Both the position numbers and the translations under genes were made by a program. DNA of 21,225 nt, from positions 1 through 21,225 of the forward strand of contig DASTOJ010000116.1 in NCBI GenBank assembly GCA_035762565.1, given 5' to 3'. The DNA is from AR5 sp035762565. Its GTDB lineage: Bacteria; Methylomirabilota; Methylomirabilia; Rokubacteriales; CSP1-6. The notes beneath the pieces were generated by a model, which did no database searches, had not been told where the DNA came from, and was given only the letters and a program-made list of their open reading frames with translations. Positions 15,344 through 21,225 of the stretch are shown in pieces; within the stretch, counting starts at the first letter, position 1; each line of letters starts with the position of its first letter.

Positions 15344-16092
15344 TGCCCAAGAAACTGTTGATCATCAACGTGTTGTTGAGCCTCATCGCCGCTGGGAGCA
15401 CGGTGTTCATCGTCCGGCAGCTGACGGCCCCGATGCCGATGCCTCTGGCCTCGCGCCGTCCGGCCGCGACCGCCCCGGCCGCCGGCGCCGAGGAGCCCCC
15501 GCCGTCGCCGGGCAACAGCGCTTACGTGGCCGTGGCCGCTCGTAATCTCTTCAGCCCGACGCGGACGGAGGCGCCCTCGACCGCCGTCGCCGGTGTCGCC
15601 GCCTCCCTGCCGAAGCCGAACCTGTATGGCATCGTTCTGCGCGAGGGCGCGCCCATCGCGTACCTGGAGGACCCCTCGACGAAGCGCGTGGCGGGCTATC
15701 GCATCGGCGATAACGTGGCCGGCGGCACCGTGCAGACCATCGGCGCCGACGGCGTGGTGCTCACCCGCCCCGAGGGCAAAATCGACGTGCGGCTCCGGGA
15801 CCCCGCGCGGCCACGGCCGGCCGCCGCTCCGGCCGCGGCGGTCATGCCCGGCGCGCAGCCCCTGCAACCGGCGGCAGGGCAGGCGGCGCTGCCAGGCGTG
15901 ATTCCGCCCGCCGCGGGCGCCGCCGTGGCCCCGCCGCCCGGACAGGTCATGCCACAGCCCGGAGTCATCCCGCCGCCCGGGCAGGCGGCGCAGCCAGTCA
16001 TGCCCTCGGTCATTCCGGGCCGCCGGCCGCTGCCGCCCAACCTCCTGCGACGCCTCCCGCAAGGGGCGCCACCCGATGCCTCGCAACAGTGA
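15343..16092 (+). CDS. gspC: GspC-like type II secretion protein lacking a PDZ domain
   Basis: Links the inner-membrane platform to the secretin. 249 residues from ATG 15343 (an in-frame GTG directly before it is possible). A membrane helix lies at about 5-27. A Pro/Ala-rich linker leads to the homology-region domain at about 62-150 (AARNLFSPTRTE, LYGIVLREGAPIAYLEDP, VAGYRIGDNVAGGTVQTI, GKIDVRLRDP), the GspC segment that binds the secretin N0 domain. Instead of the usual PDZ or coiled coil, the last ~95 residues are low-complexity Pro/Ala/Gly with two GVIPP units (from residues 185 and 207). It overlaps gspD by 17 bases. GspC versus GspN-like naming is open; the HR domain favours GspC. Confidence 0.8.
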   Translation: MPKKLLIINVLLSLIAAGSTVFIVRQLTAPMPMPLASRRPAATAPAAGAEEPPPSPGNSAYVAVAARNLFSPTRTEAPSTAVAGVAASLPKPNLYGIVLREGAPIAYLEDPSTKRVAGYRIGDNVAGGTVQTIGADGVVLTRPEGKIDVRLRDPARPRPAAAPAAAVMPGAQPLQPAAGQAALPGVIPPAAGAAVAPPPGQVMPQPGVIPPPGQAAQPVMPSVIPGRRPLPPNLLRRLPQGAPPDASQQ

Positions 16093-18721
16093 TGTAAAGC
16101 GCAGCATCGCCGCCGCCCTGATCCTCGCCTTTGCGAGCGGCTGTGCCGCGCCCGCGAAGGCGCCGCGCACCGGCGCTCCGCCCGTGCCGCCGGTCCCCGC
16201 GCCTGTCGTGACGCCCGCGCCCGCCGCCCCGGCGCCGGCCACGCCGGGGGCGCCGCCGGTCACGCCCTCGATCGGCCCGCGGGCCGCGGCGCCACGTCCG
16301 GAGCCGCCGCGCGTCGCCGCGCCGCCGGTGCCGCCGCCCGCCGCGCCGCCCACGGCGCCACCGGTGCCCCCCGGTCAGCGGGGCCGCTTCATCGTGCTCA
16401 ACTTCGACAACGCCGACATCGAGACCGTCATTCACGCGGCGAGCGAGATCCTGGGCTTCAACTACGTGCTCGGCCCCGGGGTATCGGGCAAGAAGGTCAC
16501 CGTGCAGACCTCGGGACGGATCCCGCAGGAGGACGTCTTCGGCGTCCTGCTGGCCATCCTCGAGGTGCACGGCGTCACCGCGGTCCGCTCGGGCAACCTC
16601 TACAAGATCGTGCCGATCGAGGGCGCGCGCGAGCGCGCGGTGCCCACGATCGTCGGGACGGCGCCCGATCCCGCCCGCGCCACCGACGAGGTCATCACGC
16701 AGATCGTGCCCGTCCGCTTCGCCCCCGTGAACGACCTCGGCACACTGCTGCGCCCGCTCATCTCCTCGCGCGGCACCCTCATCGCCAACCGGGAGACGGG
16801 CGTGCTCATCATCACGGATTCGGCGTCCAACATCGCCCGGCTGCTCGACATCATCCGGCTGGTCGACGTCGAGGTCGCGCTCGATGAGCTGCAGATCATC
16901 CCGCTCCAGTATGCCGACGCGGCGGACACGGCCAACATCCTCAACCAGCTCTTCCAGTCGGGCCGCCTGCGCACGAGCGCGGCAGCGGGCGCGGCCCCGG
17001 CGCCGGTGCCCCCCGGGGTGCCAGCGGCGCCGGCCGTGCCCGGGGCGGCCCAGCCCGGCGGCACCGACCGCCCACCGCTGATCGTCGCCGAGCGCCGCTC
17101 GAACTCGCTCATCGTCAACGCGCGCAAGGGCGAGATGGAGACGATCCGTCGCGTCATCGAGAAGCTCGACGTGAACATCACCGGCGGCCGGCGCGTGTTC
17201 ATCTACTACGCCGAGAACGCCAAGGCCAAGGACCTCGCCGCGACGCTCAACGCGATCTACGGCGGTCGCGAGACCGTGCAGACGACGCCGGTGCCGACGA
17301 CCTCGCCGGGCACGCAGGCCGGGCGCACGCCCGGGCAGCCGCCTCCCCCCCCGCCGCCGCCGCCCTCGGTGGCGCCGGGCGCGCCGCTGGCGCCGGGGAC
17401 GGCCGACGCGCCGCTGACCGAGGGCCAGGTGCGCTTCATCGCCGACGAGACGACGAACGCGATCATCGCCAGCACCACGCCCCGCCAGTGGGCCGACATC
17501 GAGGCGACGATCAAGCAGCTCGACCGGATGCCGCGGCAGGTGCTGATCGAGGTGCTGGTGGCCGAGATCACGCTCACCGACAACACACGGCTGGGCATCG
17601 ACTGGGCGATCAAGCAGGGCAACTTCCGGCTCGCGCAGCAGTCGAACGTCACGCAGGCGACCGGCTTCACGGCTTTCGACGCCTTGATCGGCCGGGTGTC
17701 GACCGTCGCCGGCCTGCCCTTCGGGGGGTTGAATGCGTTCGCGATCGCCGGGGACGAGATGTTCGCCCTGCTCAACGCGCTGGCGGCCGACAACAAGGTG
17801 AACGTGATCTCCAACCCGCACGTCATGACCTCCGAAAACAAGAAGGCGGTCATCAACGTGTCGGTCTCCATCCCGATCATCACCAGCCAGCAGGCGCCGG
17901 TGGGCGGCGTCTCGACGACGACTCCCGTGCCGGGCCAGGTCAACCAGGCGACGGCGACCAACGTGGTCGTCAACCAGACGGTCGAGTACCGCGACGCCGG
18001 CGTGGTGCTGACGGTCACACCCCGCATCGGCGAGCGCGGGACCGTCGCGCTGGACGTCAAGCAGGAGGTGAACGACATCGGGGATCCCGAGCCGCCCACG
18101 GGCTCGCGCCGCATCAACAAGCGGGAGGCGGAGACCTCGGTCGTGCTGCTCAACAACCAGACCCTGGTGCTCGCTGGCCTCATCACCGAGCGGCGCGGCA
18201 TCACCGAGCGCGGGATCCCCTTCCTGAAGGACATCCCGATCCTGGGTTATCTCTTCGGCACGAAGGAGAACACCCTCGACAAGCGCGAGCTGGTCCTGCT
18301 GATCACGCCGCGGGTCGTGGGCACCGCGATCGACGCCGCGCGCATCACCGAGGAGATGCGACGCGCCGCGCCCGAGGTCGACAAGGCGATTCGCAACGCC
18401 CCCCGTCCGCCGACCTCCGCCCCGCCGGCCGGCGCCCCTCCCACCGCCCCCGAGCCGGCCGCGCCGGCGCCGCCGCCGCCCGCCGGTGTGCCGGTGATCC
18501 CGCCCGTGCCGCCCCCGCCGTCCACGTCGGTCGACCCGCCCGCGACCGGCGCCGTGGCGCCGGAGCCGCAGCCCCCGGCGGATCCCGCCCGCCCCACCAG
18601 CCAGATCTCCCCCACGGGCCTCCCGGTCCGCCTGCAAAAGATCCCGGCGCAACCGGAGTCCCAACCCGCCACGGTCGAGTCGCCCCCGGCCCCGCCCGCC
18701 GCGCCGCCCCGCACGAACTAG
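16076..18721 (+). CDS. gspD: Secretin GspD with a lipoprotein signal
   Basis: Outer-membrane channel of the T2SS. 881 residues, longer than the usual ~650-750. The N-terminus has a basic start, a hydrophobic stretch and a lipobox-like ASGC with C23, so it is probably a lipoprotein. A Pro/Ala linker (24-100) leads to N0 (~103-175), N1 (~209-265), N2 (~271-365), N3 (~371-486) and the secretin core (~487-748). The core contains VLIEVLVAEITLTDNTRLGI, VEYRDAGVVLTVTPRI, ETSVVLLNNQTLVLAGLI and FLKDIPILGYLFG. Low-complexity Pro/Ala inserts interrupt N2 (~300-328) and N3 (~415-445, with nine prolines in a row), and a ~130-residue Pro-rich tail follows the core. The gene starts inside gspC and ends 18 bases before the opposing crotonase gene. 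Confidence 0.95.
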   Translation: MPRNSDVKRSIAAALILAFASGCAAPAKAPRTGAPPVPPVPAPVVTPAPAAPAPATPGAPPVTPSIGPRAAAPRPEPPRVAAPPVPPPAAPPTAPPVPPGQRGRFIVLNFDNADIETVIHAASEILGFNYVLGPGVSGKKVTVQTSGRIPQEDVFGVLLAILEVHGVTAVRSGNLYKIVPIEGARERAVPTIVGTAPDPARATDEVITQIVPVRFAPVNDLGTLLRPLISSRGTLIANRETGVLIITDSASNIARLLDIIRLVDVEVALDELQIIPLQYADAADTANILNQLFQSGRLRTSAAAGAAPAPVPPGVPAAPAVPGAAQPGGTDRPPLIVAERRSNSLIVNARKGEMETIRRVIEKLDVNITGGRRVFIYYAENAKAKDLAATLNAIYGGRETVQTTPVPTTSPGTQAGRTPGQPPPPPPPPPSVAPGAPLAPGTADAPLTEGQVRFIADETTNAIIASTTPRQWADIEATIKQLDRMPRQVLIEVLVAEITLTDNTRLGIDWAIKQGNFRLAQQSNVTQATGFTAFDALIGRVSTVAGLPFGGLNAFAIAGDEMFALLNALAADNKVNVISNPHVMTSENKKAVINVSVSIPIITSQQAPVGGVSTTTPVPGQVNQATATNVVVNQTVEYRDAGVVLTVTPRIGERGTVALDVKQEVNDIGDPEPPTGSRRINKREAETSVVLLNNQTLVLAGLITERRGITERGIPFLKDIPILGYLFGTKENTLDKRELVLLITPRVVGTAIDAARITEEMRRAAPEVDKAIRNAPRPPTSAPPAGAPPTAPEPAAPAPPPPAGVPVIPPVPPPPSTSVDPPATGAVAPEPQPPADPARPTSQISPTGLPVRLQKIPAQPESQPATVESPPAPPAAPPRTN

Positions 18722-18734
18722 CGAGGCGGCTCGC
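18721..18734. terminator. Possible bidirectional hairpin between gspD and the crotonase gene
   Basis: GCGAG (18721-18725) pairs with CTCGC (18730-18734) over a GCGG loop, in the 18-base gap between two convergent stop codons. There is no T-tract, so a role in termination is only a guess from position. Confidence 0.25.
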
Positions 18735-18739
18735 TCGCG

Positions 18740-19525
18740 TCAGCGTCCGGTGAACCGCGGAGGTCGCTTCTCGAAGAACGCCGCCAGCCCTTCCTGGTGA
18801 TCGTCGGCCGCGATCGCCAGGCCCTGCGAGTACGCCTCGAGGTCGAGCGCCGCGGCCAGGTCGGAGGTGGCGGCGCGGTTGACCATGTGCTTGGCCAGGC
18901 GCAGCACGCCGGGCGGGCCGGCCGCGACTCTGTCAGCCAGCTCGCGCGTGACGCGCGCGAGGTCGGCCGCCGGCACCACGCGATTGACGAGACCGATGCG
19001 GGCGGCCTCGGCAGCGTCGAAGACCTCGCCGGTGAAGATCAGCTCCTTGGCGCGCGCGAGTCCCACCAGGCGCGAGAGCAGCCAGGTGCCGCCGCCGTCG
19101 GGCACGAGGCCGATCTTGTTGAACAGCTCGCCGAACCTCGCCCGGTCCGAGGCGACGACGAGGTCGCAGCAGAGCGCCAGATTGGTGCCGGCGCCGACCG
19201 CGTACCCGTCGACCATGGCGATGGTCGGACGCGGGAAGTCCACCAGCCGCAGAACCATGCGGTTGAGCAACTCCACGCGCGCCCGGCCCTCGGCGGCCGT
19301 GAGGCGCCGCGTCCGCATGGACTTCACGTCGCCGCCCGCGCAGAAGTGGCCGCCGCTGCCGGCGAGGATCAGCACGCGGGCCGTTTAGTCGGCCTCGACC
19401 TCGTCCAGGGCGGCGACCAGCTCCTGGCGCATCGTCAGGTCGATCGCGTTGCGCGCGTCGGGACGGTCGAGCGTGACCGTGGCGATGGCTCCGGCCCGCT
19501 CCACGAGCAGCGTCTGGTAACCCAC
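18740..19525 (-). pseudogene. PaaG-like enoyl-CoA hydratase/isomerase gene interrupted by in-frame TAA
   Basis: Crotonase-superfamily acyl-CoA enzyme. Reading from GTG 19525 (good ribosome site gaggagagg upstream), 46 codons encode the expected first strand region (MGYQTLLVERAGAIATVTLD, RPDARNAI). Then TAA occurs at 19387-19385. The same frame continues through the oxyanion motif SGGHFCAGGDVKS, the second oxyanion region VDGYAVGAGTNLALCCD and IGLVPDGGGTWLLSRLVG to TGA 18742-18740. The total of 261 codons is full family length. The two catalytic glutamates of enoyl-CoA hydratases are Asn and Phe here, while the Asp of the LVPD motif is kept, as in PaaG-type isomerases. A GTG at 19375 could restart a 211-residue protein lacking the N-terminal strands. 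A genuine nonsense mutation or a sequencing error would look the same. Confidence 0.78.
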
Positions 19526-19561
19526 GGCGGTCCTCCTCTCCTCGGACGACGGCGGCACGCC

Positions 19562-19591
19562 ACTATAGCCGTGGCGTCGACGGCCTGTCCA
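19562..19591 (-). promoter_or_regulatory. Promoter of the PaaG-like gene
   Basis: On the minus strand TGGACA (19591-19586), an 18-base spacer and TATAGT (19567-19562) make a reasonable sigma-70 promoter. The predicted start near 19555 leaves about 30 bases of leader containing gaggagagg before GTG 19525. Confidence 0.45.
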
Positions 19592-19603
19592 ACGGTTGCC
19601 GCG

Positions 19604-19612
19604 TGCTACAAT
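19604..19612 (+). promoter_or_regulatory. Extended -10 promoter element for the BtpA-family gene
   Basis: TGC-TACAAT is an extended -10 with 5 of 6 consensus bases. It ends 11 bases before ATG 19624; the predicted start leaves about five bases of leader and there is no Shine-Dalgarno. No clear -35. Confidence 0.5.
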
Positions 19613-19623
19613 CCCCGCGTCGC

Positions 19624-20388
19624 ATGCGCCTCATCGGCATGGTCCACGTCGCCCCGCTACCCGGGAGCCCGCGCTGGGGCGGCTCGATGGACCACGTCCT
19701 CACCGCCGCCGTCGCCGACGGTCGCGCTCTGATCGACGGCGGCATGGACACCCTGCTGATCGAAAACTACGGCGACGCGCCGTTCACCCCGGGGCGGGTG
19801 GAGCCGGCGACCATCGCCGCGCTCGCCGTGGTGGCCCGGGAGATCGGCACGGCGCTGCCCGCCACGCCGCTCGGGATCAACGTGCTCAAGAGCGACGCCC
19901 GCGCGGCGCTGGCCATCGCCTGCGCGGTCGGGGCCCGCTTCATCCGCGTCAACGTCCACGCGGGCGCCGTGGTCGCCGACCAGGGACTCGTGCAGTCCGA
20001 CGCCTACGCCACGCTGCGCGACCGGCGGCTGCTGGGCGCCGACGTCGCCGTCTTCGCCGACGTCGGCGGCAAGCACGCGATGCCGCTGGTGCCGGTGGAG
20101 CTGGAGCAGCACGCTCGTGACCTCGTGCACCGCGGCCTCGCCGACGGTCTCGTGGTGTCCGGCCAGGCGACCGGCGCCGCCACGCCGATCGGCGACGTCA
20201 AGCGCGTGCGCGGCGCGGTGCCCGACGTGCCGCTGCTGGTCGGCAGTGGCGTCACGCCGGAGACCGTCGCCGACCTGCTCTCGGTGGCCGACGCCGTGAT
20301 CGTCGGCACCTCGCTCAAGCGCGACGGCCGCGTGACCGGCCCGGTAGATCCCGAGCGGGTCCGACGACTCGTCCAGGCGGCCCGTTGA
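19624..20388 (+). CDS. BtpA/SgcQ family TIM-barrel protein
   Basis: 254 residues, normal for the BtpA/SgcQ family (named after a cyanobacterial photosystem I biogenesis factor and an E. coli sugar-cluster gene); no general reaction is established. The N-terminal signature MVHVAPLPGSPRW is at residues 6-18. Later TIM-barrel blocks are LLIENYGDAPF, GINVLKSDARAALAIA, FIRVNVHAGAVVADQG, VFADVGGKHAMPL, DGLVVSGQATGAATP and PLLVGSGVTPETVADLL, ending with a phosphate-loop-like ADAVIVGTSLKRDG. I start at ATG 19624 rather than an in-frame TTG/ATG-like start at 19603, because the -10 element (19607-19612) lies between them. Its TGA overlaps the next start (TTGA). A photosynthetic role should not be assumed in this genome. 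Confidence 0.9.
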   Translation: MRLIGMVHVAPLPGSPRWGGSMDHVLTAAVADGRALIDGGMDTLLIENYGDAPFTPGRVEPATIAALAVVAREIGTALPATPLGINVLKSDARAALAIACAVGARFIRVNVHAGAVVADQGLVQSDAYATLRDRRLLGADVAVFADVGGKHAMPLVPVELEQHARDLVHRGLADGLVVSGQATGAATPIGDVKRVRGAVPDVPLLVGSGVTPETVADLLSVADAVIVGTSLKRDGRVTGPVDPERVRRLVQAAR

Positions 20389-21225
20389 CCCGCGGAGGGG
20401 GCCTCGCCGGCCCCCTCCGGGGCCTCCTCGTGTGTCTGCTCATCGCCGTCTCGGCCTGCCGCACCTTCACGCCTCCCGGCCCCGAGCGGCTCGCCCCGGT
20501 GTTGCCGCGGCTCGGCGACTTGCTGCTCGTGGGGTTCCATGGCACGTCGGGCGAGGGCAATGCCGAGCTGGAGCGCTTGCTGTGCGAGCCGCGGGCGGGC
20601 GGCGCCCTGCTGTTCGCGCGCAACGTCGTGGACGCCGGGCAGGTCGCCCGGCTCACGCGCTGGATGGCCGGGCGGGCGCGCGACTGCGCCGGGAGGCCGC
20701 TGCTCGTCGCGGTGGACGCCGAGGGCGGGCGTGTGATGCGGCTCGGCCCGGCCGCCGGCTACACCGCCACGCTGTCCCACCAGGACCTCGGCGACGGCAA
20801 CGATCTCACCCTCACCGAGCTGGAGGCCCGGCGCATCGGCGGGATGCTGCGCGCCGCCGGCATCGGCTGGAACCTGGCGCCGGTGGCGGACGTCGGCTAC
20901 AACCCCGCCAACCCCGTGATCGTCGGGTCCGGCCGCAGCTTCAGTGCCGACCCCGCGCGGGTGACGGCCCACACGCGCGCCTACCTTGCCGGGATGCGCG
21001 CGGCGGGGATCCTCACCGCGCTCAAGCACTTCCCCGGCCACGGCTCCAGCTTCGCCGACTCCCACCTGGGGTTCGTCGACGTCACCGACACGGCGCGACC
21101 CGAGCTGGAGCTGGAGCCCTACCGGGCGCTGCTAGCCGAGCGCGTCGTCGACGGCGTGATGACCGCCCACGTGTTCAACCGGCGGCTCGACCGCCGCTAC
21201 CCGGCCACGCTGTCCCACCAGGACC
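20385..21225 (+). CDS. Lipoprotein glycoside hydrolase family 3 (NagZ-like), 3' end outside window
   Basis: Probable beta-N-acetylhexosaminidase-type GH3 enzyme, possibly for muropeptide recycling. 280 codons are visible. TTG 20385 overlaps the preceding stop (TTGA). It gives a basic N-terminus, hydrophobic LLVCLLIAVSAC and lipobox cysteine C25, so the protein is likely a lipoprotein facing the periplasm. NagZ-like blocks follow: LLLVGFHGTS, LLVAVDAEGGRVMRLGP, GIGWNLAPVADVGYNP, VGSGRSFSADPARV, the substrate loop KHFPGHG (214-220) with D225-S-H227 (the acid/base dyad of NagZ), and VVDGVMTAHVFNRRLD. The aspartate nucleophile lies beyond the window. A GTG at 20430 would leave almost no n-region, so TTG is preferred. 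An outer-membrane lipoprotein form differs from the cytoplasmic NagZ of E. coli. Confidence 0.85.
   Translation, partial: MTRGGGLAGPLRGLLVCLLIAVSACRTFTPPGPERLAPVLPRLGDLLLVGFHGTSGEGNAELERLLCEPRAGGALLFARNVVDAGQVARLTRWMAGRARDCAGRPLLVAVDAEGGRVMRLGPAAGYTATLSHQDLGDGNDLTLTELEARRIGGMLRAAGIGWNLAPVADVGYNPANPVIVGSGRSFSADPARVTAHTRAYLAGMRAAGILTALKHFPGHGSSFADSHLGFVDVTDTARPELELEPYRALLAERVVDGVMTAHVFNRRLDRRYPATLSHQD

Noticed and set aside
17338..17365. Frameshift at the C-rich run in gspD.
   Set aside because: The frame stays open and N3 and secretin motifs continue in the same frame on both sides; the run simply encodes polyproline.
16010..18664. An 884-codon open frame on the minus strand opposite gspD, and similar long antisense frames (e.g. 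7782-10238, 3214-4878).
   Set aside because: They mirror well-supported genes; GC-rich wobble positions remove antisense stops. Their translations are low-complexity Arg/Gly/Asp/Val-rich with no family motifs.
19385..19387. Programmed recoding at the in-frame TAA of the crotonase.
   Set aside because: TAA is not used for selenocysteine or pyrrolysine, and no recoding structure or reason for one in this family is apparent; a nonsense mutation or error is simpler.
1..21225. tRNA, rRNA, IS elements, integrases or phage genes.
   Set aside because: Both strands were scanned by eye; no cloverleaf with a CCA end, rRNA core motif, transposase or recombinase motif was recognised. A covariance-model search would be the decisive test for small RNAs.

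Overview
The window comes from a very GC-rich (roughly 70% G+C) diderm bacterium. The diderm call rests on a nearly complete type II secretion system (T2SS) with a secretin. Strong wobble-position G/C makes most antisense frames open, but all the convincing genes are conserved families. The gene mix and divergent proteins would suit an uncultured lineage such as Rokubacteria/Methylomirabilota or a deltaproteobacterial relative. That assignment is inference and cannot be proved from this sequence.

Layout. 1-656: 3' end of a GTP-type PEP carboxykinase. 657-1029: no intact gene; it holds a decayed nucleotidyltransferase (696-939). 1030-2559 (-): acyl-CoA carboxylase carboxyltransferase, divergent from an rpiA-pgi operon (2597-4929), with overlapping -10 elements between them. 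4945-6003 (-): an ECF sigma factor fused to a membrane anchor and an exported domain, downstream of aroQ (6041-6529, -). 6530-6788: a pair of hairpin-bearing 54-bp direct repeats and a strong hairpin. 6789-7517 (-): ZIP metal transporter. 7536-18721: an eleven-gene T2SS locus in the order E-F-G-H-I-J-K, a 65-bp gap, then L-M-C-D, almost all translationally coupled. 18740-19525 (-): a PaaG-like crotonase broken by an in-frame TAA. 19624-20388: BtpA/SgcQ-family protein. 20385-21225: 5' part of a lipoprotein GH3 glycosidase, cut by the window end.

How the genes work together. GspE powers the secretion machine through the inner-membrane platform GspF-L-M. GspG is the major pseudopilin, H/I/J/K form the tip, GspC links the platform to the outer membrane, and GspD is the outer-membrane channel. 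The prepilin peptidase (GspO) that must process G-K is not here. rpiA, pgi and pckG serve the pentose-phosphate pathway and glycolysis/gluconeogenesis. The carboxyltransferase and the broken crotonase belong to acyl-CoA metabolism.

Most notable points: the membrane-tethered sigma factor fusion; -10 elements lying only 6-11 bases upstream of several start codons, which suggests leaderless transcripts; the ZIP/gspE junction, where two -10 elements face each other across almost no intergenic space; and the nonsense codon in the crotonase.
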